A stretch of 64,000 bases of DNA from Pseudomonadota bacterium (lineage in GTDB: Bacteria; Pseudomonadota; Gammaproteobacteria; Pseudomonadales; Pseudohongiellaceae): NCBI GenBank assembly GCA_027623555.1, contig JAQBSZ010000007.1, positions 62,001 through 126,000 on the forward strand, given 5' to 3'. Under the pieces are notes generated by a model. It saw nothing but the letters and a program-made list of their open reading frames with translations. It did not search any database and had not been told where the DNA came from. Below are positions 8,793 to 18,720 of this stretch, piece by piece (positions within the stretch are counted from its first letter, which is position 1; every line of letters starts with the position of its first letter). The translations under genes and the position numbers were made by a program.

Positions 8793-10619
8793 CTATCTGG
8801 CGGCTGCAGCTGCCCTCTCGCGGATAGACCGAGCACGAGCCTCAAGAATCTCTGCCTCGCTCTGCTCATCGTTACTCCGCAACATCGCCGCATAGCCTTC
8901 CAGGGTGTCGGCGACATCGGTATGGTCCGGCCCCAACGCGTCCTCACGAATCTGTAGGGCGCGCTCGAAATATTTTCGCGACAATTCATAGTCCCCAGAA
9001 AGATGATGCAGTGTGCCAAGTCCATCCAGTGGCCAGCCCAGCATTGGGTGATCTGACCCGACTGCGGCCTCGCCGATGTCGACAGCGCGTTCATAATGAG
9101 ACCGGGCAACAGGATATTCGCCTAGCTCGACAAGGTCCTCGGCAAGGTTACTGAGGCTGAGCACGAGGTCGAGATGTTCCGCCCCCAGCACTTTCTCCTG
9201 AATCGCAAGGGACTGCTCATACAGTGGTCTGGCCTGGGAAAACTCACCTTGCATGAACAGTGTTGCCGCCACATTGCTCATTGCTTTCGCCACATCGGGG
9301 TGATCATTGCCGTATGAATTTACCCGGATATCAAGTACGCGCTCAAATAATTGCGTTGCCCTGGGATAATCACCTCCACCCCAGGCGACGCTCGCGAACC
9401 CATTCAGGGTTGCAGCTAAATCTGGATGATCCACGCCCAGAGATCGCTCCCTGATTTGTATGACACGTTCATACAGCTGCCTGCTTTCTTCGTAGTCGCC
9501 CGTTGCCCAGATCAAGGCAGCAAGGTCATTAAGCGCTTCAGCCACAGCCAGATTATCATCTCCCAAAGCGTTTTCGCGAATCGCCAGGGCCTGTTCGTAA
9601 AGCGCGCGAGCCTCCACGAAATTACCCGTGTCTCGTTCCAGTTGAGCCTTTCTGATCAGGGTGGTTGCAACATCGGGATGGTCATCGCCGAGTACCTCTC
9701 GGCGTGCACTCAGTGCCAGGTCCAGTAATTCACGGGAAGGTTGATACAGGCCCAGGCTGAGATAGACATCACCAATCGTGTGATTCATGGTGGCCTGGAT
9801 AACCGGCTGATCAGCAAGCTCACTCTGAATGTCCGCTGCCCCCACATCAAGAAGCTCGCGTGCGGTTATGCTGTTTCCCCGCGCTTCACTCGGATCTGAC
9901 ACCTGAAATATGCCAATCAAAACATCTGAGATTCGTCGCGCTGTCTCGGCTTCCTGGGTTGCCACCTGCTCTGCGCGTTCAGCAGCAAGGCGCTGTATGT
10001 CGGCCTCTTCCCTGGCCTCAATCGCCTGTTCTCGAGAGATCAGGGCGAACGAAGCCAGGCCAACGGCAAACACCATGCCAGCTATTGAAAACCCGGAGAT
10101 ATAGATGAGGCGACGATTACGCGCCTGTTGATCACGTTGCCGCAAGTCATCGAATGCAACCTGCAGTATTCCTGCCGTCAGCTTCAGAAATGAATTCTGC
10201 TTGCCGTCGTGCCTAACGTCAGCCGCCAAGGCTTCGTTATTCGTTAACAGTGCCGGTGGAAATGCGGCGGAAGGATTACCATCGACTATCAGGCAATAGA
10301 TCCGCTCTGCGCGTCCCAATTTAACGTAGGTTGCGATCTCGGCATTTACCCACTTCGATTTTGCCGCCGCCGGAGAACAGATAACAATGAGCGTCTCTGA
10401 GGCGGATAGCGCCTCTTCTATCGCCTGGCTCAGACTGGGAGAAGTTCCTAGCTCATCGCGGTCTCTAAATATCGGTTTTACCCGATTTGAGGCAAACGCA
10501 TGTTGCGCTACCAGGTTTTTCGGAATCCGATAGCTCTCCAACTGACGATGGAGCCACTTGGCCCACTTCTCGTCCGCATGGCTGTAGCTGATGAAGGCTT
10601 TGTACTTGAAGTTTGACAA
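8793..10619 (-). CDS. Membrane-anchored TIR domain protein with TPR repeats
   Basis: 608 residues from a TTG start; an in-frame stop lies two codons upstream, so no longer start exists. A TIR domain fills about residues 5-130: KAFISYSHAD, FRDRDELG, SLSQAIEEAL, then SPAAAKSKWVNAEI, where W90 and E94 form the W-x-x-x-E motif linked to NADase activity in bacterial TIR proteins. One membrane helix (about 172-193) and a charged coiled coil (about 195-230) follow. Residues about 275-605 are seven 42-residue kinesin-light-chain-type TPRs with consensus L..R..LG.DHP.VA..L. The TIR would face the cytosol. It may be a sensor-NADase for defence or signalling. The following gene, 129 bases on, is the SLOG/SLATT-like protein. 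Confidence 0.85.
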   Translation of the reverse strand: MSNFKYKAFISYSHADEKWAKWLHRQLESYRIPKNLVAQHAFASNRVKPIFRDRDELGTSPSLSQAIEEALSASETLIVICSPAAAKSKWVNAEIATYVKLGRAERIYCLIVDGNPSAAFPPALLTNNEALAADVRHDGKQNSFLKLTAGILQVAFDDLRQRDQQARNRRLIYISGFSIAGMVFAVGLASFALISREQAIEAREEADIQRLAAERAEQVATQEAETARRISDVLIGIFQVSDPSEARGNSITARELLDVGAADIQSELADQPVIQATMNHTIGDVYLSLGLYQPSRELLDLALSARREVLGDDHPDVATTLIRKAQLERDTGNFVEARALYEQALAIRENALGDDNLAVAEALNDLAALIWATGDYEESRQLYERVIQIRERSLGVDHPDLAATLNGFASVAWGGGDYPRATQLFERVLDIRVNSYGNDHPDVAKAMSNVAATLFMQGEFSQARPLYEQSLAIQEKVLGAEHLDLVLSLSNLAEDLVELGEYPVARSHYERAVDIGEAAVGSDHPMLGWPLDGLGTLHHLSGDYELSRKYFERALQIREDALGPDHTDVADTLEGYAAMLRSNDEQSEAEILEARARSIRERAAAAAR

Positions 10620-10755
10620 CTTTTACACTTGCCCAGGAACGATTTGACAGCTTAACCCAGATAAGCGGCGACTGTCATTGGCGGAACATTGAAAAACAGC
10701 CGATGAAATGCTGGAAATCAGCCGCTGTCAGCGAAGAACCTGGTCAAGAATATAT

Positions 10756-13700
10756 CTATGAGCCCCCAAGCGATCCGAAGTTGAATTCGGTACAGACGGC
10801 TTGAATATTATCCAGTAACGCTCCCTGTCTGAGGTTAAGTCCCGTCACCGCGAACCCGGTTGGGCAATTCAATGATTGAGTCGCGCCGCCCTCTGAAAGA
10901 CCCTCCAGTCCCTGGTCTATTGTGGCGCCACCAAAATAGGTGCAGCGACTGCCAAGCGTATCGATCCAGCCTTCACTGGGATGTATTGAGGCGCGGATAC
11001 CGGTCAATACTGAAACGCTGGGCGGACAACTCAAAGCTGAGCCGTAGTCGGAACCACCCCCACCCCCTACAGCGGCACTGAACACATCCGTGCTATACAG
11101 ACTGGCCGGATCTGTCGAAAACACCTCGCGGCAGACCAACTGTGTGCGGTCAATATCGTCACCGGCTCGACCAACCAGACCAACTGCATCATGGTTTGCC
11201 GGGCAACTAATACTAAAAGGAGAGCCTCCACTGCCACCGAGCGCGGCTGTAGTCACAACTAATGGTGGCAGCGGCTCGATTTCGATTGCATTGAGGTCCC
11301 CACAGGAGAAGCGGAAACGGTCCATCCAGGCCGCCGTCCAGCCCTCCAACGCGGTTACCACAGTTCCTGGTGCGCACTCCACCGACTGCAGCGTCGCTGG
11401 CGTGAAAGTAGTCCTGGCTGGACCCTTTATCACACTGGCCTCTTCCACTCGAATAGCACCTGCCTGATTTTGGCACAGGAGCCCTTCAAAGGTGTTGGGA
11501 TTTCGATATCCGGTGTTGTCAAACCCAACCGTGCCAAGAACTCCAATCATGATTTCTCCGCTCTCACAGGTGTACTCAAGAAGTGAGTTGTCATGCTCAC
11601 TGCCCCAATAATCAAGAAAACTGGTATCTGTTACCGTCGAGTAATCCCAGTTGGAATCTAGCGTTGCGCAGCGCAAGGCCGCCGTATAAGTACGGCGTTC
11701 ATAGAGACCGGGTTCTTCGGACTCGGAGTCGCTACCGTCGTCATATCTCGCTGCCATACCTACTGCTGTCTCACCGACAGGACAGGAGACCGATAGCCGC
11801 TCATAGCCGCCAATATTTCCTAACCAGATAGTCTTGACCGGGTTTGGCCAGTACACCTCAGCCGCGGCAAGACTAGTGGCGCTCTCAACTTCGTAACCGC
11901 CCACGGTCAATACTTGCCCGTTTTGCAGCAGTGTGGTGACCAGGTTGTAACGAGCCTGATTCAACGAGGCGACAGCGGTGAAGGTATCACTCGGAGGATC
12001 ATAGATCTGCGCTTCAACCACGGTAGTTACGGTATTGGTAGGTGACTCCACCTGCGGGATCAAGCCACCGGCGATCAGCACCCGACCATCGGCAAGTTTC
12101 GTTACCGAGCAATCAAAACAACTCGGACCATCCAGTGCCCCGGTGGGTGTGACCGTATCGGCAACTGGATCATACAACTCAGCGCCGGGCCTGCCGACGA
12201 ACAAGACCTTGCCACTATCAAGCAGGACTGTGTCGTAGGCGCCCCACTGGCCACTCTGGGTCAGGGTCGCACTGGAGAGGGTGAAGGTGTCCGCTACTGG
12301 ATCGTAAAGTTCAATGTTGTACCTGAATGAGGCAAAGCCGGGCGTGGTTGTGTACGTTCCCCCGAGCAAAACCACATCCCCACTGGGCAGACGCACGGCA
12401 CTGTGGCTGGTGCGGTCTTCATTCAGATCCATTGAAGTTGCAGTGAACAGGCCGGTTAGCGGGTCCCAGATCTCTGCAGTATCGGTGCTCCATCGTTGAC
12501 CCTCGATGACTGTGGAGCCACCAGCGACTAGCACCCGACCGTCTTCGAGCAAAGTAGCGGAATGTCGTTCCCGAGGACCAAGAGTCAGTCCTCCCGTGGC
12601 TCGCCAGGTATCGGTATCGGGGTCGAAAATTTCGGCGCTCCTGCTCAGATTTCCTCCGATAATTAGTATACGGCCATCTGGCAGTGTCGTGGCAGTAGAG
12701 CCGACTCCATGTGGATTGGGGATTACTGGCCCGGCGCTGAACGTACGCGACTGGGGATCATAGATATCGGTTCGGTTCCAGCAGCAGCTGTTTTGAATGC
12801 CGCCCTGAACCAGCACCCGGCCATCTGGCAGGAGTGAGGCAGTGGCGCCATTGCGCGCCTCATTCATGTCACCAACCGGGGTCCATTCGCCTGTTACCAA
12901 TTCCGGTAATGAGACAACATAATCCAGGATTACGGGCGCACTGTCCGCGGAAACCAGGCCGTTGACCGTAGTGCGCACACTCACTCTAAGCGGCCCGGCG
13001 CTGAACAGGCCGGATGGAATTTCCACAACAGGAGTCAACTTGATGTCATCTGCCGTGTTAAGGAGTGTTGTACAGCTAGTGGCAACGACCGTTCTGACCA
13101 GAGCCTCTCCCTGACCCTGCTCAAATATCACTTCGGCATCGCTTGCATAGATATCGATTCCTACCGAAGGAATCGCTATGGTTTGACCAGCGCTTACCTG
13201 TGAGGAAACCCCGCCAAAATTGACGTAACAGTTAAATTCGCCTCCTGCAGGGTCCGCGATAGTGTCGAGGATTGTAGCTATAACAGGTGTGCTGGGGACG
13301 CTGGATATTATGATGTCAACTGGATCCGAGCGTCTCCCATCCACATGATTCCCCACCTCCAGTATCGCAGGGCCAGGAACTAGGCCGCGAAAATCTGGCA
13401 ACCACCAGAGCGACACTGATTCGCCATTGGGGAGAGGATTTACGTGTGTGCCAATACGACCTATTGCCTGGACAGTGATTTCACCTTGCTTTATATATAT
13501 AACCAAATTAGGAGAATCGAAGGGTTCAGGGAATCCGAAGCCTTTAATTGTAAGAGTCTGACCTATTCCCGCCGCCATCGTAGTTGGTGTAACCGAACTG
13601 ATTACATAAGTAGGAGTAACAGAAAAAGAATCCGAATTGCTGTTATTCGTTTCGTCAGACTCGATCACTACTTCCGTACTATCAGCTGTGGCCAAGACCT

Positions 13701-16338
13701 GAATATCATCTGCGTAGAGCCAAGGAACTGACTGATACTGTATCAAGGCGCTTGCACCACCTGCCAAACTCGGTACCGGTAAACTTGCAAAAGGAAATGC
13801 ATCTGAAGTGGCATCTGAAGTGGCATCAGGAGTTGATCCTCCTGTTATTTCAAATCTGAGCATCGATGCGATCGCCGGCTCTTGCCCCACGTTATTTACC
13901 GTTGCAGTGTAAGTAACCACATCAGAGTCGGTAGGTGAGTCTGGCGAATGAGTAAGTGCGGTGATGACGAGATCAGCAGGTGCAGTGATGCTAATGCTGT
14001 ACAGTCTTTTAACGAAGGCGGTATCATCTGTGACGCGCACTGCGATAGTGAAAGTGCCTCCTTCAAGAGGCGTACCATGCAACTCTCCCGATGGGCTCAA
14101 TTGAAGACCTCTTGGCAAGAAAGTGCCAGGTACAACAGTCCATACTCGTGTCCCGGCTCCACCTGTTGCTGTCAACTGCTGTGAATAACCTGCTTGACCG
14201 CCAATGGCATGGGCTAGTGCGGCAGTTGAGATTACAAGCGGCGCAATATCGTCACTCAGAACCACCTGAATATCGGGTTGAGTATCGCCCTGTACGAAAT
14301 CCTCTTCGTCGACCGCATCTTCCAGAACTGCAATAGAGATGTCACTTACCGCTGGAGGAGGTGGTGGATTATTTTCGTCTACCACATTGGGAATAATTCG
14401 CAGTGTAACCACAGCCGTATCACCGGGATCCAGATAGAAGCTGTCATTCGAATTCGGGTCTAACAGTTTCTTGAGCAATTCCGGGTTGGTATTGTTAACA
14501 AGCACTTCTTGAACCGATGTTTCGATTATCTCGCAGGCATCGGGCACAGGCGTTGTTGAGAAACGTGAAACTATCAGCTGGTAGGAATAAAGCGGATTGC
14601 CGTCAGCATCGACAGGAATCTCATCCAGACGGATATTGACATCATAGGCGGAACTGGTCGCACCATCATTCTCTATAGTGTAGGTCACGTCTGTAATGGT
14701 GCTGTTATAAATGCCGGGATTATAAATACCCGGGTTGTAGATACCGGGGTTATATATGCCAGGATTGTAGATACCGGGATTGTAGATTCCAGGGTTGTAG
14801 ATACCCGGGTTATAAATACCGGGATTGTAAATACCCGGGTTATAAATACCAGGATTGTAAATGCCCGGATTATAAATGCCGGGGTTGAATAAATCCGGGT
14901 TAGTCAATGACAGTTGCGCCAGTGACTGGGTCAATAAATCAAAGCCGTCAGGATTACCATCTACCAGGTCCAGGTCATTACCCAACACAAGAGTGCCGTC
15001 TTCCAGGCTTTCAAACAGTCTGGTATCGAACAGATTAGCTTCGAAGTACTTTTCAGTATCCTTAACAGTTGCCGCATATTCTTCCAGATCAAACACTGGG
15101 TCAGGATTGCTAGCGTCCGGGTTTATCAGCGCTGTGCCACGCAGAGTGCCATTCAACTCATAAACCTCTACTTCAACCCTGGCTCTCGGATTCATAGAGG
15201 TGACAAAAATCGTCTGGGCTGTGCTGGAGTTTTTGTTGATCGTAACTGTTTTATCAAAAACAGGCGCTTCACGATTCAATAAACTGAATGCCGATTGATT
15301 AAAAGTGGCCTTGGTCCAATCGGGCCCTACTGTCCCATCCGGTTGATTGACAATCCTCAACACGAAAGTGGACTCATTGGGGTCATCGGGGTTATTGAGG
15401 CTAACAGTATTGCTTGAATACTTGGCAAAGAGGACGAATGAGCGCGGTAGATCCTCTCTTAAGGGCTTGGCATTGGCGGGAATGCCGACAAACAATCCCT
15501 GGGTGATGCGCGAGGTATAAATATTCTGGTTACGCATGCCGGTGTATTCATCGTTTACTCCGGCAACACAGGCCTGAACTGTCTGGTTCGGATCGAAAAT
15601 ACTGGTGCCACCCGAAGAATAGTCGTTCTGGGGAGGAACGTACTTCGTCCAGTCGCCATCCGGTGGTCCACGCACATCGCGGTTATCTGACCAGGCCGCA
15701 TGAAATACCGGCGAGTCATCAGAAGAGGTGTTGTAGCTCCAGGAACCGTCACTATTGGGTATAAAGGCCGGCGATGCAGCGACATCGATGTAATCACCAA
15801 TAAATGGCACCGTGCCGCCCTTGAACAATGGCTGGTTCAGAGGGTTGAACTGTAACTGTTCGCGCTGGGGCTGCGTATTGGCATCGTACTGCAGCATCAA
15901 ATTGAAATACCGCGACAGCTGGGTAGTGCCCTGATTAAGAATCGAATAGTCGGCAACAAAGGTAGGTTGAGCCTCAGGTAACGCCATCGCCGCCCTGACA
16001 TCAACCGTATGTCGATAGGTTGGTGGATCAGTGGGTACATCGGCGATATAGCGCTCGAAAATCTCTGATCGATCCTGGCGAAAATCCAGGTAAATCATTA
16101 GCAGCTTGCCATGACTGAATGTCAGTGAGGGTTGAATCTGATGCCCTCGGGAAGAAAAAGAAAAGTCGTAATCTATTGGATGCGGTTCAGTCCAGGTTTC
16201 ACCATTCTCAGAACTGGAAATTACGATACGTGAATCAATCCATTCTGGATTTTCTTCTTCACCAGTGCGGTTACGTGTCGACCAGGCAATATAAACTCGG
16301 CCGTTATCGTTGATGCCACCGCTGTCATCCACAGCCAT
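10756..16338 (-). CDS. Downstream half of giant exported propeller/Ig/kelch protein
   Basis: 1860 residues opening MAVDDSGGINDNGRVYIAWS, which continues a sialidase-like propeller rather than starting a protein. It is in the same frame as 16366-18060, separated from it by one TAG and nine sense codons, so it is the rest of that gene. In order: propeller remainder (to about 430), twelve NPGIY pentapeptides (about 485-545), a beta-rich domain, an Ig-like segment (GAGTRVWTVVPGTFLPRGL), a CARDB-like domain, an IPT/TIG-like segment, kelch repeats (NEARNGATASLLPDGRVLVQGG and similar, about 1110-1460), and five C-terminal repeats with a CPxG.xVxGl pattern. It has no signal peptide of its own. Likely a secreted adhesin or polymer-binding protein if expressed. 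The ATG has no convincing ribosome site. Confidence 0.75.
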   Translation of the reverse strand: MAVDDSGGINDNGRVYIAWSTRNRTGEEENPEWIDSRIVISSSENGETWTEPHPIDYDFSFSSRGHQIQPSLTFSHGKLLMIYLDFRQDRSEIFERYIADVPTDPPTYRHTVDVRAAMALPEAQPTFVADYSILNQGTTQLSRYFNLMLQYDANTQPQREQLQFNPLNQPLFKGGTVPFIGDYIDVAASPAFIPNSDGSWSYNTSSDDSPVFHAAWSDNRDVRGPPDGDWTKYVPPQNDYSSGGTSIFDPNQTVQACVAGVNDEYTGMRNQNIYTSRITQGLFVGIPANAKPLREDLPRSFVLFAKYSSNTVSLNNPDDPNESTFVLRIVNQPDGTVGPDWTKATFNQSAFSLLNREAPVFDKTVTINKNSSTAQTIFVTSMNPRARVEVEVYELNGTLRGTALINPDASNPDPVFDLEEYAATVKDTEKYFEANLFDTRLFESLEDGTLVLGNDLDLVDGNPDGFDLLTQSLAQLSLTNPDLFNPGIYNPGIYNPGIYNPGIYNPGIYNPGIYNPGIYNPGIYNPGIYNPGIYNPGIYNPGIYNSTITDVTYTIENDGATSSAYDVNIRLDEIPVDADGNPLYSYQLIVSRFSTTPVPDACEIIETSVQEVLVNNTNPELLKKLLDPNSNDSFYLDPGDTAVVTLRIIPNVVDENNPPPPPAVSDISIAVLEDAVDEEDFVQGDTQPDIQVVLSDDIAPLVISTAALAHAIGGQAGYSQQLTATGGAGTRVWTVVPGTFLPRGLQLSPSGELHGTPLEGGTFTIAVRVTDDTAFVKRLYSISITAPADLVITALTHSPDSPTDSDVVTYTATVNNVGQEPAIASMLRFEITGGSTPDATSDATSDAFPFASLPVPSLAGGASALIQYQSVPWLYADDIQVLATADSTEVVIESDETNNSNSDSFSVTPTYVISSVTPTTMAAGIGQTLTIKGFGFPEPFDSPNLVIYIKQGEITVQAIGRIGTHVNPLPNGESVSLWWLPDFRGLVPGPAILEVGNHVDGRRSDPVDIIISSVPSTPVIATILDTIADPAGGEFNCYVNFGGVSSQVSAGQTIAIPSVGIDIYASDAEVIFEQGQGEALVRTVVATSCTTLLNTADDIKLTPVVEIPSGLFSAGPLRVSVRTTVNGLVSADSAPVILDYVVSLPELVTGEWTPVGDMNEARNGATASLLPDGRVLVQGGIQNSCCWNRTDIYDPQSRTFSAGPVIPNPHGVGSTATTLPDGRILIIGGNLSRSAEIFDPDTDTWRATGGLTLGPRERHSATLLEDGRVLVAGGSTVIEGQRWSTDTAEIWDPLTGLFTATSMDLNEDRTSHSAVRLPSGDVVLLGGTYTTTPGFASFRYNIELYDPVADTFTLSSATLTQSGQWGAYDTVLLDSGKVLFVGRPGAELYDPVADTVTPTGALDGPSCFDCSVTKLADGRVLIAGGLIPQVESPTNTVTTVVEAQIYDPPSDTFTAVASLNQARYNLVTTLLQNGQVLTVGGYEVESATSLAAAEVYWPNPVKTIWLGNIGGYERLSVSCPVGETAVGMAARYDDGSDSESEEPGLYERRTYTAALRCATLDSNWDYSTVTDTSFLDYWGSEHDNSLLEYTCESGEIMIGVLGTVGFDNTGYRNPNTFEGLLCQNQAGAIRVEEASVIKGPARTTFTPATLQSVECAPGTVVTALEGWTAAWMDRFRFSCGDLNAIEIEPLPPLVVTTAALGGSGGSPFSISCPANHDAVGLVGRAGDDIDRTQLVCREVFSTDPASLYSTDVFSAAVGGGGGSDYGSALSCPPSVSVLTGIRASIHPSEGWIDTLGSRCTYFGGATIDQGLEGLSEGGATQSLNCPTGFAVTGLNLRQGALLDNIQAVCTEFNFGSLGGS
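14707..14886 (-). repeat. Twelve tandem 15-bp units encoding NPGIY
   Basis: Twelve consecutive in-frame 15-base units encode Asn-Pro-Gly-Ile-Tyr on the minus strand, with a degenerate thirteenth unit (NPDLF) just before. Synonymous third positions differ between units while the peptide is invariant, so the peptide rather than the DNA is conserved. It forms a 60-residue low-complexity spacer between two domains of the giant exported protein. Confidence 0.95.
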
Positions 16339-16365
16339 GGTGGGGTAAGAATTATTGCGGAAAGT

Positions 16366-18060
16366 CTAGAGCGTAGTGCCCTGATCGAATGGCACCAGTT
16401 TGGAAACTTCTATGGGTGGGGAGAAATTCGCACCAAAATCAACGGAGTGCACCACCATGATGGCATCGGGTTTGTCTTGATCTCCCGCGCCGCTTGGAAA
16501 AGTAGAGCAATCTCCAGGCCCTGCTAAGCCATCATTAAATAATTCAATTTGGTCAGCAAGCTGACTGGCCAGGCTGTTATTACTCTTTTCCTTGTCGTTC
16601 GCTTTGCCGTTGCCTTTACCATTACCACTGCCATTGTTCGACTTGTTTTTATTGTTATTGGTGCCATTGCCACTACCTTCATAGACCCACTCGGCATCGA
16701 TTAGCCAGGCATCAGCATCTTCGACAAAGTCGGCGAGAGTGTCATCATTCAGACCAGACAGCAAATTGAGTTTGGCCACGATCATCTCTCTGGCCAATCG
16801 CCAGGGGTTGCCATTCTGACTTCCTGCCATGATATTCAAGGCCTGCTGCTGATCGTACAGAACACCACCCAACATGAAGCGCTCTACCGGCCACTCTCCA
16901 GGATTTTCCTCCCAGAAGTCGCTGCCACGCGTACATTGCAGAGTGGCCTGATTGAACTGACGCCATGACACGTAGACAACGCCTGTTTTCGGATCTATAG
17001 CAACTGAAGTACCCTGATTGATGGAGCGATCACCACTGCCGTCCAATTCCTTGGGTGTAGTCCAGTGCGCTCCACAGTCATAGGAGCTGGTAAACATAAT
17101 GTGTGAATCGATATCATTGGTGTCTTCGCCCGTGATCTGGGCATAAGCCATATAAAGAGGACCACAATCCACGAACTGCGACACGCTACCGCCGGCCTGC
17201 GGAACCATTAGCTCTACTTGTTGGCTAACTGACCGTGGGATATCCACAGCCAACCATGGCTTGTCAATAAACCCTCTTACAGGTTCAGGGCCACTTTCCC
17301 CTTCGATAAGTGCCGGAGGAAACTCATCTGGATCGCAGGCCGCCATGACGTTGCCGCCCAGCTCACCAGCATCGCAGGCAACAATATTCGTATCGATAAA
17401 GCGAATCGGCCCCTGTTCAAAGGTACCAGGCACGGTCGGATCATTGTTTAGATCCATGAAGCGCGAAACAAACACCGCACTCTCACCACCCTGGCCCCGA
17501 TCAAAAACGATACCGCTATAATAGAAAAGACCATTAGTGCCCGCTCGAATCACCGGGTCGGCACCGGCTTCGTACCCTTTCAGGGGAGAATTAAGCCCAG
17601 TCGCAGAAGTGTCCTGAGGATATCCAGAAATCAGTGTGCTGACCCAACTGCCGCCACCATTTACAGAGGAAAATACTCCAGGCCAGGAATCACCGACCGT
17701 CTTACCATCTGTCAGACCGGGGACATCGACGGTGCGGTAGTCGTTCGCACCCGCTAAGAGGTGAAAATTGTTTCTGGTAGATACCGCCAATGATGGTTCA
17801 TTCTGGCGTTGCAGGAATGGATCGCCGCCGGGAAATTCCGTGCCGGAGACCATATTGATATTGGCACCGGCGACCAGGGGATCCTGGGCACTCGCCACTA
17901 CTGGCAGCAGGGAAATCAGTGCAAGCAGAGTGTTTCGTTTGAGGAAAACCAGGGCAGATGAAATAGACGTTTTAGCTCGCCCTCGATAGCCTACACGAGC
18001 TGAACTTGTGGATTTCCCCTTGGTATTTTGCGGTGCCCCACTAAAATCTGGACTTTTCAA
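16366..18060 (-). CDS. Upstream half of giant exported sialidase-like protein
   Basis: 564 residues from a TTG start with GGGAG 7 bases upstream. An N-terminal extension precedes a signal helix (FLKRNTLLALISLLPVVASAQ, about 39-59). The mature part is a BNR/sialidase-type propeller: NEPSLAVSTRNNFHLLAGAND, GGGSWVSTLI, DKPWLAVDI, SSYDCGAHW, GTSVAIDPKTGVVYVSW. An Asn/Gly/Lys-rich linker (about 455-493) interrupts the propeller. The frame ends at TAG (16368-16366) in FDQGTTL-stop, after which the same frame reads TFRNNSYPT and continues into the 1860-residue downstream part. The intact ancestor would be about 2434 residues. Alone, this piece is probably a truncated propeller; readthrough or a base error are the alternatives. 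Confidence 0.78.
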   Translation of the reverse strand: MKSPDFSGAPQNTKGKSTSSARVGYRGRAKTSISSALVFLKRNTLLALISLLPVVASAQDPLVAGANINMVSGTEFPGGDPFLQRQNEPSLAVSTRNNFHLLAGANDYRTVDVPGLTDGKTVGDSWPGVFSSVNGGGSWVSTLISGYPQDTSATGLNSPLKGYEAGADPVIRAGTNGLFYYSGIVFDRGQGGESAVFVSRFMDLNNDPTVPGTFEQGPIRFIDTNIVACDAGELGGNVMAACDPDEFPPALIEGESGPEPVRGFIDKPWLAVDIPRSVSQQVELMVPQAGGSVSQFVDCGPLYMAYAQITGEDTNDIDSHIMFTSSYDCGAHWTTPKELDGSGDRSINQGTSVAIDPKTGVVYVSWRQFNQATLQCTRGSDFWEENPGEWPVERFMLGGVLYDQQQALNIMAGSQNGNPWRLAREMIVAKLNLLSGLNDDTLADFVEDADAWLIDAEWVYEGSGNGTNNNKNKSNNGSGNGKGNGKANDKEKSNNSLASQLADQIELFNDGLAGPGDCSTFPSGAGDQDKPDAIMVVHSVDFGANFSPPIEVSKLVPFDQGTTL

Positions 18061-18720
18061 TCTTGACTCCCTGTTTTCTTATTCTCAGAACTATGCAAAT
18101 AAAATGAGCTAATCGATGGGTATTTTATACGTACTCCTGGTTTAGTTCAGCCATTCATCTACTAATAATCCGAAATCCGTAATGATGTCTCACGAATTTC
18201 GTGAGGAGTCCCTAAATCTCTAACTATTGCGAAATCTTATACCACACGAGCGCTATTTTATCCGTCAATCCACCCTGAAATTCTGATTTCCCACCTCATG
18301 CTTTATATCGATGAGTCAATGCGTTTTGCCGATTTCTCGATCATTGCGGGTTGCAAAAATGCAATCCTGGTTTTCTGTCACTTCCCTGTGCGCCGTGATT
18401 ACAAAGAGTTGAGATCTAGCCAATCAAAGCTAATCAAAGCTAATCAAAAACGGCCGCATTTTTTGGGGAAAGATGAAAACTCCAGGACTGATAAATTACC
18501 TTAGATTTTCCAAATATCTTGTTGCTTTATTTGGATCATTTGATAAGTATTCAGCCCTATAGTGCAGAACGTCCTGTTAATTGCATGGACCTAAAGTCGA
18601 ATCCTGTAAATACAGGAAACTTCACTATGAGATATTCACTCGGTTTCCCTCATCCAACGCTGGAAGGAAGATTGTATAACTAAGCTACTTAAGCAGCGGT
18701 CCCGACTCCATCGATATGCA
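18061..18720. other. Intergenic region with short tandem repeat
   Basis: About 660 AT-rich bases between the divergent giant-protein gene and the O-antigen-ligase-like gene. No supported gene is seen. Apart from a short 10-bp tandem repeat (given separately) nothing is recognised; promoters for both flanking genes are expected here. Confidence 0.4.
18422..18449. repeat. 10-bp tandem repeat AATCAAAGCT
   Basis: The unit AATCAAAGCT occurs twice in a row, followed by a partial third copy (AATCAAAA). The 10-base period is close to one helical turn, so it could place a regulator on one face of the DNA, but a chance slippage repeat is equally possible. Confidence 0.5.

Noticed and set aside
9426..9728. 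Open frames antisense to the TPR and other large genes
   Set aside because: They lie opposite clearly conserved proteins, lack ribosome sites and show no domain features, so they are frame shadows.
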